From NCBI RefSeq assembly GCF_030035605.1, contig NZ_CP106736.1, positions 1,426,001 through 1,490,000 on the forward strand: a stretch of DNA of 64,000 bases, given 5' to 3'. Below, piece after piece: positions 47,606 through 57,673 of this stretch. This stretch comes from Silvimonas soli. Lineage in GTDB: Bacteria; Pseudomonadota; Gammaproteobacteria; Burkholderiales; Chitinibacteraceae. Below the pieces are notes generated by a model. It was not told the origin of the DNA and did no database searches. It was given only the letters and a program-made list of their open reading frames with translations. Position 1 is the first letter of the stretch; the number at the start of each line of letters is the position of its first letter. The position numbers and the translations under genes were made by a program.

Positions 47606-48499
47606 ATGCAAGCAACTCAACCAGCCTTTTTCAAGCAAGGCCCAAAGCCGCTGACGCGGCTTTTGATATTTTCAGTGTTATCGCTCGGCCTCGTGGTGGC
47701 CGATGCTCGTTTCCAGATGCTGGGACGAGTGCGCGAAGAAGTTTCTGTGGTGCTTTATCCGCTGCAATGGGCGGCCACCGCGCCGTTTGAAGCAGCGCGT
47801 AACGCCAGCAACTTTTTGAGTCGTCAGGCCGAATTGCTGGCCGAAAACCGCAAGCTGAACGACGCTCAACTGGTGGCCCAGGCGCAGGCCATGAAGATGC
47901 ATGCGCTGGAAGCTGAAAACATCCGTTTGCGGCAGCTGACCGAGCGCCAGTCGTCGTTTGGCTCGCCGTCGCAACTGGTCGAGATTCTCTATAACGGTCG
48001 TGACCCGTTTACTGCGCGGCTGATTGTGGATCGCGGCGATGCTTCCGGCATCGAGCCGGGTCAGGCGGTGATCGACACGGTCGGCGTCATCGGCCAGATC
48101 ATTCGCGTCCAGCCACTGACGTCTGAAGTGCGCCTGATCAGTGATCGCGACCAGATGATCCCGGTGATGGTCGAGCGCAACCAGCTGCGCACGGTGGTTT
48201 ATGGCATGGGCCGCAACCAGCCGCTGGAAGTACGCAATATGGCCCCAAACGTGGATATCCAGAACGGCGATACGCTGGTGACCTCCGGCATTGACGGCAT
48301 CTACCCAGCCGGTTTGCCGGTCGCCAAAGTGGTGAAAGTCGACCGTTCTGCCAGCAGTGCCTTTGCCCACATCACTTGCGCGCCGCTTGCGCAGGTTGAT
48401 CAGCATCGCTTCTTGCTGGTGCTCAATACCACCCGCAAGCTCCCCCCCTACCCGGAAGCGCCCGTCGCGCCGGAACCTAAAAAGAAACGGGGTCGCTGA
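47606..48499 (+). CDS. mreC: Rod-shape protein MreC
   Basis: This 297-residue bitopic protein has a short cytoplasmic N-terminus, a membrane helix (LLIFSVLSLGLVVADARF), and a coiled coil around residues 75-115 (SRQAELLAENRKLNDAQLV). The periplasmic beta domain has VDRGDASGIEPGQAVID and SGIDGIYPAGLPVAKV. The tail is Pro/Lys-rich. It links MreB to PBP2. Stop and mreD start overlap (TGATG). Confidence 0.95.
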   Translation: MQATQPAFFKQGPKPLTRLLIFSVLSLGLVVADARFQMLGRVREEVSVVLYPLQWAATAPFEAARNASNFLSRQAELLAENRKLNDAQLVAQAQAMKMHALEAENIRLRQLTERQSSFGSPSQLVEILYNGRDPFTARLIVDRGDASGIEPGQAVIDTVGVIGQIIRVQPLTSEVRLISDRDQMIPVMVERNQLRTVVYGMGRNQPLEVRNMAPNVDIQNGDTLVTSGIDGIYPAGLPVAKVVKVDRSASSAFAHITCAPLAQVDQHRFLLVLNTTRKLPPYPEAPVAPEPKKKRGR

Positions 48500-49005
48500 T
48501 GCCAGTCTCGCGCCAATTGCTGCGCCCGGTGCGTGGCACGCTGATTGCCTTTACCTTCTTGTTCGCACTGATTATCAATCTGCTGCCCTGGCAGGTAGGG
48601 CTGGCCAACTTCACGCCTGATTTTGTTGCGCTGTTTATCGTGTACTGGTCGCTCAACCAGCCGCGCCGCGTCGGCATTGCCTGGGCTTTTGTGCTGGGCA
48701 TTCTGATGGACGTGGGCGATGGCAACGTATTGGGTCAGCACGCATTCGCCTATGTGGTGATTTCGTACCTGACGCTGGCCCGCCAGCGTCAACTCAACAT
48801 CTTCCCGTTCTGGCAGCAAGCTTTTGTGGCGCTGGGTTTTTTGTGGCTGTCGCAACTGCTGATGATCTTGATCCGTCTGGCTTTGGGCAGCCCGTTTGTT
48901 GGCTGGGGCTATTTTGCCGGTAGCGTATTGTCCGCGCTGCTATGGACTCCGCTCTCCAACATCCTGATGATGTACCAACGCAAGCCCAAGTCTGAATCGA
49001 TATGA
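48499..49005 (+). CDS. mreD: Rod-shape protein MreD
   Basis: This 168-residue inner-membrane protein has about five helices, with PWQVGLANFTPDFVALFIVYW and GIAWAFVLGILMDVGDGNVLGQHAF, the MreD signature. It is part of the elongasome. It is coupled to mrdA by ATGA. Confidence 0.94.
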   Translation: MPVSRQLLRPVRGTLIAFTFLFALIINLLPWQVGLANFTPDFVALFIVYWSLNQPRRVGIAWAFVLGILMDVGDGNVLGQHAFAYVVISYLTLARQRQLNIFPFWQQAFVALGFLWLSQLLMILIRLALGSPFVGWGYFAGSVLSALLWTPLSNILMMYQRKPKSESI

Positions 49006-50897
49006 GTCGTCGTAGCGAGCTTAAGAATCAACTGGCGGAGCGTTATGCGTTCCAGCTTCGCCTTGCCGCAGCGGCACTGTTTGTCCTGGTCCTGTTCGGC
49101 ATTCTGGTAGCGCGGTTTTCCTGGCTGCAGGTGATGCAACATGCCCGCTACCAAACACTAGCCGAGCAGAACCGGATTTCGCTGGTGCCGATCGTGCCAC
49201 CGCGCGGCATTATCTATGACCGCAATGGCGTGATACTTGCGCACAATTTCTCGGCGTACACGCTGGAAATCACCCCATCCAAAGTCGGCCCGCTGGATGA
49301 CTGCATTAACCGGCTCTCGAAAATCATCGACATCACGCCCAAGGATCGCCGTCGCTTCAAAAAGCTGATGGAAGATACCAAGGACTTTGAGTCGTTGCCG
49401 ATCAAGACCCGGCTGAACGATGTAGAAGTCGCCAAGTTCGCCGCCAATAGTTATCAATTCCCCGGCGTTGAAGTCAAAGCGCGGCTGTTCCGCCAGTATC
49501 CGCTGGGCGAAGTGGCATCGCATCTGATTGGTTATATTGGCCGGATCAACGATGCCGATGTACAAGACCTGGATGACGCGGGCGAACTGCCCAACTATCG
49601 CGGCACCGATCACATCGGCAAGGTCGGCATCGAGCAAAGTTACGAACAAGAACTACACGGCACCACCGGCTTTGAAGAAGTCGAGATTGATGCCGGTGGC
49701 CGGGCGATTCGCACGCTCAAGCGTACCGCGCCAACGCCGGGCAAGAACCTGGTGCTGTCGGTCGATATCAAACTGCAGCAGATTGCTGAAGATGCCTTTG
49801 GTGATCGCAAGGGCGCACTGGTCGCCATCGACCCCAAAACCGGCGGCGTGCTGGCGTTTGTGTCCAAGCCGGGGTTTGATCCCAACCTGTTTGTGGATGG
49901 CATTGACCCGCAAAGCTGGAATGATCTGAATACCAGTCCGGACAAACCACTCAACAACCGGGCGTTGCGCGGCACCTATCCGCCAGGCTCCACGTTCAAA
50001 CCGTTTATGGCGCTAGGCGCGCTGGAAGGCGGTTATCGCTCGGCCAACGCCACCATCAACGATACCGGGGCGTTCAGCTTTGGCGGTCACTCGTTCCGCG
50101 ACGATAAAGTCGGCGGCCACGGTATTGTGGATATGTATCGCTCCATCGTGGTGTCATGCGACGTGTATTACTACTCGCTGGCCAACGTGATGGGCATTGA
50201 TGCCATTTCCAAGTTCATGGGCAGCATGGATTTCGGCAGCCCGACCGGTATTGATATCAATGGTGAAGTCGGCGGCGTGTTGCCGTCGCAAGAGTGGAAG
50301 CGCAAGCGCTTTCGCACTCCGGCTACCCAGAAATGGTATGCCGGTGAAACGATCTCGATCGGTATTGGTCAGGGCTACAACGCTTATACGCCGCTGCAAA
50401 TGGCGCATGCGACCGCCACGATTGCCAACTCGGGTGTGATGTACCACCCGCACCTGGTCCAGTTTATTGTGGATGGCACCAACGGTGCGCGCACCCAGGT
50501 TGAGCCCAAGCCGGAAAAAATCCTGCCGTGGAAGCAAGCCAACGTCGATGTGGTCAAACACGCGATGGAAGGCGTGATCAAGGAAGGGACCGGCGCCAAG
50601 GCCTTTGCTGGCGCGCAATACACCGCGGCCGGTAAAACCGGTACGGCGCAGGTTTATAGTTTGAAAGGCGGCAAATATTCTGAGAGCGGCACCAAGGCCC
50701 ACTTGCGTGACCATGCCTGGTTTATTGCTTACGCCCCGGCCGAAGACCCCAAGATTGCGCTGGCCGTGCTGGTCGAAAACGGGGGTTGGGGCGCGGCTGC
50801 AGCGGCACCTATCGCCCGTCAGGTACTCGATTACTATCTCACTGGCAAACAGCCAACGCAGGCGGCATCGGAAGTGGAGAGCAGCGACAGTGATTAA
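49002..50897 (+). CDS. mrdA: Penicillin-binding protein 2 (elongasome transpeptidase)
   Basis: This 631-residue class B PBP has one N-terminal helix (LAAAALFVLVLFGILVARF), a dimerisation/pedestal domain, and the transpeptidase domain. The acylated Ser is in YPPGSTFKPFMAL near residue 330, with SxD/N region VVSCDVYYYS near 387 and KTGTAQVYS near 546. It cross-links lateral wall peptidoglycan with RodA. Its last 8 bases overlap rodA. Confidence 0.95.
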   Translation: MSRRSELKNQLAERYAFQLRLAAAALFVLVLFGILVARFSWLQVMQHARYQTLAEQNRISLVPIVPPRGIIYDRNGVILAHNFSAYTLEITPSKVGPLDDCINRLSKIIDITPKDRRRFKKLMEDTKDFESLPIKTRLNDVEVAKFAANSYQFPGVEVKARLFRQYPLGEVASHLIGYIGRINDADVQDLDDAGELPNYRGTDHIGKVGIEQSYEQELHGTTGFEEVEIDAGGRAIRTLKRTAPTPGKNLVLSVDIKLQQIAEDAFGDRKGALVAIDPKTGGVLAFVSKPGFDPNLFVDGIDPQSWNDLNTSPDKPLNNRALRGTYPPGSTFKPFMALGALEGGYRSANATINDTGAFSFGGHSFRDDKVGGHGIVDMYRSIVVSCDVYYYSLANVMGIDAISKFMGSMDFGSPTGIDINGEVGGVLPSQEWKRKRFRTPATQKWYAGETISIGIGQGYNAYTPLQMAHATATIANSGVMYHPHLVQFIVDGTNGARTQVEPKPEKILPWKQANVDVVKHAMEGVIKEGTGAKAFAGAQYTAAGKTGTAQVYSLKGGKYSESGTKAHLRDHAWFIAYAPAEDPKIALAVLVENGGWGAAAAAPIARQVLDYYLTGKQPTQAASEVESSDSD

Positions 50898-52002
50898 GGA
50901 ATATTTCCGGCGCTTTATCCGCCCTATTGATCCGTGGCTGCTGCTGTTTACCTTTCTGGTGTTCTTGCTGTCCACCATCGTGCTGTATTCGGCATCCAAC
51001 CAGGACATGGACAAGATCAGCGACAAGTTCACCTTTCTGGGTGTGGCGCTGTGTGTGATGTGGGTGTTGGCCAGCATGCCGCTGCAAGTGCTGATGCGAC
51101 TGGCTTTACCCATGTATGTATTTGGCGTGTTGCTGCTGATTGCCGTGGCGCTGTTTGGCTCATCCAGCCATGGCGCCAAACGCTGGCTCAATATCGGCGT
51201 CACCAAGATCCAGCCGTCCGAATTGATGAAGATGGCGCTGCCGCTGATGCTGGCCTGGTATTTCCATCAATTTGAAGCGCATCTGAACTGGAAGCACTTT
51301 ATCTCGGCCGCGTTGATGATCGTGCTGCCGGTCGGGCTCATCATGAAACAGCCCGACTTGGGCACCAGTTTGCTGATCGCCGCTGCCGGTTTTTATGTGC
51401 TGTTCTTTGCCGGTTTGTCGTGGAAGCTGATTGGCGTGATGGTCATGGCGGGCGGCGGTCTGGCCTATGTGGTCACTCACTGGCCGTTATGTATTCATAT
51501 CCTGCGCGAATACCAATGCCAGCGCGTCGCCACCATGCTCGATCCAATGCAGGATCCGCTGGGTGCGGGTTATCACATTATTCAGGGCACCATTGCCATT
51601 GGCTCGGGTGGCATGTTTGGCAAGGGCTGGCTTAACGGCACGCAGACCCACCTGGATTTCATTCCAGAACGCACCACCGACTTTATTTTTGCCGTGTTCG
51701 GCGAAGAGTTCGGTCTGGCCGGCAATATCGTATTGGTGTTGCTGTATCTCATGCTGATCGGCCGTGGTCTGACCATTGCCAACAATGCCTCTACCCTGTT
51801 TGGCCGCTTGCTAGCCGGCTCGCTGACCCTGACCTTTTTCACCTATGCCTTCGTCAATATGGGCATGGTGTCCGGCATTCTGCCGGTGGTGGGCGTGCCG
51901 CTGCCGCTGGTGTCGTATGGCGGCACTTCCATGGTGTCGCTAATGGCCGCCTTCGGTATTCTGATGAGTGTGGGCAAAGATCGTAAATTGATGAAAGTGT
52001 AG
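50890..52002 (+). CDS. rodA: Peptidoglycan glycosyltransferase RodA
   Basis: This 370-residue SEDS polymerase has about ten membrane helices, with GAKRWLNIGVTKIQPSELMKMALPL and the C-terminal PVVGVPLPLVSYGGTSMVSLM signature. A GTG start at 50890 is chosen because MIKEYFRRFIRPIDPWLLL is the family start and it overlaps the mrdA stop; the frame open to 50707 is an out-of-frame extension inside mrdA. It extends glycan strands together with PBP2. Confidence 0.95.
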   Translation: MIKEYFRRFIRPIDPWLLLFTFLVFLLSTIVLYSASNQDMDKISDKFTFLGVALCVMWVLASMPLQVLMRLALPMYVFGVLLLIAVALFGSSSHGAKRWLNIGVTKIQPSELMKMALPLMLAWYFHQFEAHLNWKHFISAALMIVLPVGLIMKQPDLGTSLLIAAAGFYVLFFAGLSWKLIGVMVMAGGGLAYVVTHWPLCIHILREYQCQRVATMLDPMQDPLGAGYHIIQGTIAIGSGGMFGKGWLNGTQTHLDFIPERTTDFIFAVFGEEFGLAGNIVLVLLYLMLIGRGLTIANNASTLFGRLLAGSLTLTFFTYAFVNMGMVSGILPVVGVPLPLVSYGGTSMVSLMAAFGILMSVGKDRKLMKV

Positions 52003-52079
52003 GTGCGTGAGCTCACTGCGTTCGCACCTGTGCATGCGTCGCTGAGCGTACAAACCCTGCGTTGGGTACGGGAGAAAAT

Positions 52080-53105
52080 GTGAAGAAATGGTTCAAGCGC
52101 GCTGCCGTTTGCGGCGGCGCCGTCTTGCTGGTGGCCTGCGGTAGCGCTCCGCGCAAACCCGCTCCCACCGCACCTGCCACCCCGTCTGGCGAAGCACCGC
52201 CCGCACAGCTCTCCGGCACTCCCTCTCCGTATCATTGCGCGTATACCGCCGGAGCCCAAGGCAGCGGCGGGTTTTATCTGGATGACGGTCCGCACGACAC
52301 TTTGCCACCGTGGATCGACCTGGTGCCAGAACCCGTCCCGCGCTGGGAGCCACTCAATCGCTTCGCCAATAATCCGTACACGGTATTGGGCCAGAGTTTT
52401 ACTCCGCTCAAGAGCCCTGGCAGCCTGAAACAACAAGGCACGGCATCGTGGTATGGCCGCAAGTTCCATGGGCAGAAAACCTCCAGCGGCGAGGTTTATG
52501 ACATGTACACCATGACGGCGGCCTCACCGATTCTGCCGATTCCGAGCTATGCGCGGGTTACCAACACCAAAAATGGCCGCAGCATCATTGTGCGAGTCAA
52601 TGATCGTGGTCCGTTCAAGAAAGGCCGGGTGATGGATTTATCCTTCCTCGCCGCCTGCCGTCTGGGTTATGCCATGAACGGTAGCACCGACGTGGTGGTG
52701 GAAAGCCTGGCGCCCGGCCAGCCGATTCCCACCGATACGCCGCAACTGGCTACAGCCCCCGCCGCAGTTGTAACCACCCCGCTGGCTGATGCAGGTGCCA
52801 CAACCACCAGCCAACCACTGCCCGCTGCGCCGGTCGTTGCAGAAAAACCGGAACCCGTCCCGGTGACGGTTTCAGCCGCCGGAGTATATCTGCAGCTCGG
52901 CGCATTCAGTTCATTGGGAAACGCCGAGAATTTCCGTGACCATTGGGCGCGTGATCTGGAAGGCGATGCCGCCAAACTCGGCATCCAGTCCAGCGGCAAT
53001 ATCCACCGCGTGCGTCTGGGGCCATACCCGGATCGCCAGGCCGCGCTGGCTGCCGCCGAACGCCTCACCGGCGACCATAACCTGCAAGCGGTGATCTCCC
53101 GCTGA
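52080..53105 (+). CDS. rlpA: Septal ring lytic transglycosylase RlpA
   Basis: This 341-residue lipoprotein has signal MKKWFKRAAVCGGAVLLVAC (lipid on the last Cys) and a Pro/Ala-rich linker. The double-psi beta-barrel has QGTASWYGRKFHGQKTSSGE and VRVNDRGPFKKGRVMDLS, where the Asp is the family catalytic residue. After another Pro/Ala linker there is a C-terminal SPOR domain (VYLQLGAFSSLGNAENFRDHW). The GTG start at 52080 follows GGGAG. It is likely the last gene of the mre operon, 77 bases after rodA. Confidence 0.93.
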   Translation: MKKWFKRAAVCGGAVLLVACGSAPRKPAPTAPATPSGEAPPAQLSGTPSPYHCAYTAGAQGSGGFYLDDGPHDTLPPWIDLVPEPVPRWEPLNRFANNPYTVLGQSFTPLKSPGSLKQQGTASWYGRKFHGQKTSSGEVYDMYTMTAASPILPIPSYARVTNTKNGRSIIVRVNDRGPFKKGRVMDLSFLAACRLGYAMNGSTDVVVESLAPGQPIPTDTPQLATAPAAVVTTPLADAGATTTSQPLPAAPVVAEKPEPVPVTVSAAGVYLQLGAFSSLGNAENFRDHWARDLEGDAAKLGIQSSGNIHRVRLGPYPDRQAALAAAERLTGDHNLQAVISR

Positions 53106-53234
53106 CAGCAGGATTTGTCGAGCCAGGCTGACGAAAAGCGGTTGCCGGGTACGAAGTGTCTCTTCTGCCCGACGCCGCGTTGCCAAGGCCGCTGCTTTAC
53201 TCAAAAATGAGCATCCATATTTTTGAGAGTAGCA

Positions 53235-56200
53235 ATGGTGCAGCAGCCCCGGTCTTCGCAAGAGCAGGATGCGGGTCACTCTTTTAGCCAGATCCGCAAG
53301 ATCCTGATTTCACTGTTTCTGCTGGTTTTGCTATTTGCACTTGGCGTCATTGCCTGGTCGATTTATCGCAGCTACCTGGATCGTGTTGCCGCCGCCGAAC
53401 AGCAGATGCTGACGCTGGCACGTTCGCTGGACGAGCACGTGGGGCGCACTCTCGACGCCTCGGTCGAATCGCTCTACACCTTGCGCAATGATGAAAAATT
53501 GCGAGCTTGCCTGACCAGCACGGATCGCGACTGTCTGCACGAGATTCTCAAGAAAACGGCCAGCCGCTTTACCCAGGTCAGCAGTTACTCTGTCATCAGC
53601 GCCAATGGCGATTTGCTCGCCTCCTCCACTGACGGCCCCTTACCGGATCGGAATCTCGCGCAAACCCGGTATTTCCGCGTCGCCAGCGCCCAACCCAATC
53701 TGCCCTGGTATGTGGGTGAACAGCAAAGCGACCCGGCCAGCGATGCAAGCATCATTCCGGTTGCTGCCAATATTAGTGACCAACACGGCGGCACCCTGGG
53801 TGTCTTGGTTGCAGGCTTAAGCCCAGGCTACTTCTACCGGTTTTATGAATCTATCGACCGCAGCAACCAGCTGACAATTCGCCTGTTTCGCGACGATGGC
53901 ATTCTGCTGTTGCGGTACCCGCGCGCGGACGACGAAATCGGTCGCGATATCTCGTTCATGCATTTTTTTGACAGCGTGTTCAGCCATGGCACTGCGGGCG
54001 TTGCCACCGAAACCAGCGAGGTCGACCAACAAACCCGCATCTTTGGCTGGCGCCGGATCCAGGGATGGCCGCTAGGCGTTGCGGTGGGGGTAAATCGCGC
54101 CGACGTGCTGGCCGCCTGGCAACGCTCAATTGTCATAAATGCCGGCATCGTGCTGTTGATGATCCTGGCCGGCGGCCTGCTGCTGGTGTACGTGCTGCGC
54201 CAGCTCAAACGGCTCGAGAAAGCGGAATCTGATCTTTATCTCACCAAAGCAGCGGTAGAACGCGGTGCTGACATGGCGCTCTGGCTGGATCGGGACGGCC
54301 GTGTCTGTTATGCCAACGCCATTGCCTGCCAGCGTCTGGGTTATACCGAGCAAGCACTCTGTGCCATGCGTTTGCGCGATCTGAACCCGAACTTTCGCAG
54401 CGATACCTGGCCCAGGTTCTGGAACCGGCTGCAGCTGCGCAAGCATCTGGTTGATGAAAGCATGCTGAGAACCCGTGACGGCAAGTCGTTTCCGGTTGAG
54501 GTGTATTCCAATTACATCGTTTACAACGGCGAGGAATACAACTGCGCGGTAGCACGTGACATCTCGGAGCGTCACCTGGCGCAAGAGGCCATTGTGCGCA
54601 GCGAGCAGCAATTGCGGCTGGCTCTGGAGGCATCCAGCACCGGCCTGTTTGACATGCCACTGGAAGGCCGCACGCCCGCCGTAACCAGTCCCGAGTACGA
54701 CCGGTTGCTGGGCTATGAACCCGGCGAGATGACCGAAACGTTCGAGAAATGGAAAAACCAACTCCACGCGGATGACCGCGACGAAGTGCTCAACGCGTTG
54801 CGCAGTTATTACACCGGTGCCGCCGCGCAATTCACCATCGAATATCGCCGGCGCACCCGCCACGGTCAGTTTCACTGGTTCCAGTGCCGTGGCCGGCTGG
54901 TTGAAGTCGATAACGATGGCCGCCCGACGCGCCTGATCGGCACCGTCACCGACATTACCGAACGCAAACAGGCACAAGACCGTATTACTGAACTGGCCAA
55001 TTTTGACCCGGTTACCCGGCTGGCCAATCGCAACTTGCTGCGTGACGAACTGCGTTTATCCATTGCCAGCGCCGAGCGCCGTGGTCACGCCTTGGCGGTG
55101 CTGTTTCTGGATCTGGACCGCTTTAAAACCGTCAACGACTCGCTCGGTCACGCGGCAGGTGATGAGGTGCTCAAACAGGTTGCGCAACGTCTGCGTGGAG
55201 CAGTGCGCAAATCCGACATTCTGGCGCGCCTGGGCGGTGACGAGTTCGTGGTGGTGCTTACCGAAATCCAGAGCATGGTGCAGGCGGCGGATGTGGCATC
55301 GCATATCCTGGCGGTATTTGCCGAGCCGTTCGAGCTGGAAGTGGGCAGCTTTGCAACGTCGACTTCAATCGGCATCAGTATTTATCCGGACGACAATGAG
55401 CATCCAGATACGCTGATTCGCAACGCTGATGTGGCGATGTATCAGGCCAAAGCCAGCGGGCGCAACAACTTCCAGTTTTTTACCGCCGACCTGAACGCGC
55501 GCGCGTCCGAGCGGCTGCAACTGGAAACCAGCATGCGCCTGGCGCTGACCAATCAGGAATTCGTACTGCATTACCAGCCGCAGGTGAGTGTGCCGGGCAA
55601 TCGCATTATTGGTGCCGAGGCGTTGATCCGCTGGCAGCACCCCGAACAAGGTTTGATTCCGCCGTCGCGGTTTATTCCCATTGCCGAAGATTCGCGCATG
55701 ATTGTCGCCATCGGCACCTGGGTCTTGCAGACCGCCTGCCGTCAGGCCGGGAAATGGCAAGCGGCGGGACTTGCGCCCATGACCATTGCCGTGAATCTGT
55801 CGCCGCTGCAATTGCACCAGCCCAATCTGCCCGAGATCGTCGCCGAGGCCTTGGCCGATTCTGGTCTGGATGCGCAGTATCTGGAACTGGAGATCACCGA
55901 GTCGGTCATCATGCAAGAAGGCGAGCAGGTAACGCTGGTGCTGCACCGGCTGAAAAAACTCGGCGTAAAACTGTCGATTGATGATTTTGGTACCGGCTAC
56001 TCCAGTCTGTCTTACCTCAAGCGTTTTGCCTTCGACAAACTCAAGGTTGACCAAAGCTTTGTGCGCGACCTGACCACCGATCCCAACGATGAGGCCATCG
56101 TGCTGGCGATTATCGGTCTGGGCAAAACGCTGGGTATGGCGGTGCTGGCCGAAGGCGTGGAAACCGCCGAGCAACTGGCGTTTTTGAAGCTGGCCGGCAT

Positions 56201-56318
56201 TGACTCGGTGCAGGGTTATTTGCTGAGCCGCCCCATCACCGCCGAAACGTTTGAAGCACTGGTTACTCCCGCCCTGCCTCTCAGCCAGCAATTCCCCACT
56301 CCGGGCGCTACGGTGTAA
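53235..56318 (+). CDS. dCache-PAS-PAS-GGDEF-EAL c-di-GMP turnover protein
   Basis: This 1027-residue membrane protein has a first helix near residue 30 (ILISLFLLVLLFALGVIAWS), a periplasmic dCache sensor to about 295, a second helix (GIVLLMILAGGLLLVYVL), and two PAS domains with PAC motifs (about 340-600). The GGDEF domain is intact at residue 667 (RLGGDEFVVVL) with an RxxD inhibitory site five residues before it. The EAL domain is intact at 794 (GAEALIRWQH), with LEITESVIM, IDDFGTGYSSLSYL and VLAEGVETAEQL. Both cyclase and phosphodiesterase look competent, so net direction is not predictable. ATG at 53235 preferred over TTG at 53223. Confidence 0.92.
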   Translation: MVQQPRSSQEQDAGHSFSQIRKILISLFLLVLLFALGVIAWSIYRSYLDRVAAAEQQMLTLARSLDEHVGRTLDASVESLYTLRNDEKLRACLTSTDRDCLHEILKKTASRFTQVSSYSVISANGDLLASSTDGPLPDRNLAQTRYFRVASAQPNLPWYVGEQQSDPASDASIIPVAANISDQHGGTLGVLVAGLSPGYFYRFYESIDRSNQLTIRLFRDDGILLLRYPRADDEIGRDISFMHFFDSVFSHGTAGVATETSEVDQQTRIFGWRRIQGWPLGVAVGVNRADVLAAWQRSIVINAGIVLLMILAGGLLLVYVLRQLKRLEKAESDLYLTKAAVERGADMALWLDRDGRVCYANAIACQRLGYTEQALCAMRLRDLNPNFRSDTWPRFWNRLQLRKHLVDESMLRTRDGKSFPVEVYSNYIVYNGEEYNCAVARDISERHLAQEAIVRSEQQLRLALEASSTGLFDMPLEGRTPAVTSPEYDRLLGYEPGEMTETFEKWKNQLHADDRDEVLNALRSYYTGAAAQFTIEYRRRTRHGQFHWFQCRGRLVEVDNDGRPTRLIGTVTDITERKQAQDRITELANFDPVTRLANRNLLRDELRLSIASAERRGHALAVLFLDLDRFKTVNDSLGHAAGDEVLKQVAQRLRGAVRKSDILARLGGDEFVVVLTEIQSMVQAADVASHILAVFAEPFELEVGSFATSTSIGISIYPDDNEHPDTLIRNADVAMYQAKASGRNNFQFFTADLNARASERLQLETSMRLALTNQEFVLHYQPQVSVPGNRIIGAEALIRWQHPEQGLIPPSRFIPIAEDSRMIVAIGTWVLQTACRQAGKWQAAGLAPMTIAVNLSPLQLHQPNLPEIVAEALADSGLDAQYLELEITESVIMQEGEQVTLVLHRLKKLGVKLSIDDFGTGYSSLSYLKRFAFDKLKVDQSFVRDLTTDPNDEAIVLAIIGLGKTLGMAVLAEGVETAEQLAFLKLAGIDSVQGYLLSRPITAETFEALVTPALPLSQQFPTPGATV

Positions 56319-56424
56319 ACCCGATCACCGCTCACCCGGTCTGGCGCGGATAATGCGCAATAATGCGTGCGGGCCAACGACTGGCTTGGCAGCCCTTTAC
56401 TCGATCTGACTGGAAAGACTGGCA

Positions 56425-57327
56425 ATGAATCCGAAATTCGTCGTATTTGGTGAAGCGCTCACCGACTTTATCTTTGAAGGTGACGGACTCTGGCGCGCGG
56501 TGCCGGGTGGCTCATGCTGGAATGTGGCACGCGTTTCGGCGCGTCTGAGTCTGGCCACCGCTTACGCGGGCGCGGTCAGCACCGATAATTTTGGCGATGA
56601 CTTGACCCGCCTGGCGCGTGAAGCCGGGCTGGACATGCGCTTTATGCAGCAAGTGGCGCGCCCGCCGCTGCTGGCCATGGTGCCGTCCAAAACTCCGCCG
56701 CAGTATTTCTTTATCGGCAATGACAGCGCCGACCAGCATTTTGACGTCGACCAACTGCCGCAAGGCTGGGTGGATGATCTGGAGATCGCCCACTTTGGTT
56801 GTATCAGTCTGGTCCGCCAGCCGCTGGCAGCCAAGCTGGTGCAGATTGCCGAACGCATCAAGGCCGCTGGCAAGCGCATCTGCTTTGATCCCAACTACCG
56901 CAACCTGATGCAAGACCCGGCGTATCGCGCCACCTTGCAGCGCATGAGCGAACTGGCCGATTACATCAAGGTGTCCGATGAAGATCTGGAACATCTGTTC
57001 CCCGGTGAAACGCTGGCGGGCGCGCTGGGCGTCTTGCGGCAATGGGCGCCAAAGGCCTGGGTGTTGCTGACTCGCGGTGGTGACGGCATGACGCTGATTA
57101 CGCCACAGGACGAAGTCAGTCGTGGCGTATACAAAGTAGAAGTGGCCGATACTGTCGGCGCCGGTGATGCCAGCATGGGCGGCTGGATTGCCAGCCTGTT
57201 GAACAATCCGGATGCGCCGCTGGAAAAGCATCTGAATTACGCCGCAGCCGCAGCCGCAACCGTGTGCCGTCAGCACGGCGCGTATGCGCCAACGATGGCG
57301 GAAGTGGAAGCATTGATCAACGCCTGA
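56425..57327 (+). CDS. PfkB-family carbohydrate kinase (fructokinase-like)
   Basis: This 300-residue ribokinase-fold kinase has VFGEALTDFIFEGDG and PGGSCWNVARVSARL near the N-terminus, ICFDPNYRNLMQDP near residue 152, and the catalytic VADTVGAGDASMGGWIASL near 240 with the GAGD Asp as base. The pattern resembles fructokinases (2-keto-sugar kinases), but substrate cannot be assigned. GGAAAG precedes the ATG. A GC-rich hairpin follows the stop. Confidence 0.88.
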   Translation: MNPKFVVFGEALTDFIFEGDGLWRAVPGGSCWNVARVSARLSLATAYAGAVSTDNFGDDLTRLAREAGLDMRFMQQVARPPLLAMVPSKTPPQYFFIGNDSADQHFDVDQLPQGWVDDLEIAHFGCISLVRQPLAAKLVQIAERIKAAGKRICFDPNYRNLMQDPAYRATLQRMSELADYIKVSDEDLEHLFPGETLAGALGVLRQWAPKAWVLLTRGGDGMTLITPQDEVSRGVYKVEVADTVGAGDASMGGWIASLLNNPDAPLEKHLNYAAAAAATVCRQHGAYAPTMAEVEALINA

Positions 57328-57673
57328 TCGGGGCCGTGGCGTGGCTTGGCCTTCCTGGTTGCCGCGCCACGCATTCTCATCATGCTTAATCTGGGCCAAA
57401 CCCGCCCTGCCGTTGCACGCATGGTGATTAATTTCTCCGCCAATCTGTCCCGTCACCACCCGCTTCGTCCGAGCCGTTGTGATGGCTGAAAAGTCATCAC
57501 GCGCGCAGGGCTGTGAGCGTGCCGCCAACGTGTAGTCCGTCCTGGCTGGGGCGAAATATTCCGCAGCTTCGAGAAGGTCATTGATCACCAGAGGCCGCGC
57601 CCAAGCCAAAGGCTGCGCCCGGAATTGCGATAAATGGTCTTGCCGATGCTGCACTTGAACTCAGGAGAATGCC
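57328..57673. other. Gene-free stretch with hairpin and a decayed REP-like arm
   Basis: These 346 bases hold no supported gene. A hairpin at 57335-57371 (CGTGGCGTGGC / GCCGCGCCACG, one G-T pair) follows the kinase stop. Bases around 57365-57400 (GCGCCACGCATTCTCATC, then TTAATCTGGGC) resemble the right arm of the inverted repeat at 31443-31476. The end of the stretch carries AGGAG for the LysR gene. Confidence 0.5.

Noticed and set aside
50707..50889. N-terminal extension of rodA
   Set aside because: These codons lie inside mrdA in another frame; the GTG at 50890 gives the normal RodA N-terminus.
56512..57654. 380-codon minus-strand ORF over the sugar kinase
   Set aside because: It is antisense to a clear PfkB kinase and its composition (many His/Gln/Ala, no motif) is typical of a shadow frame.
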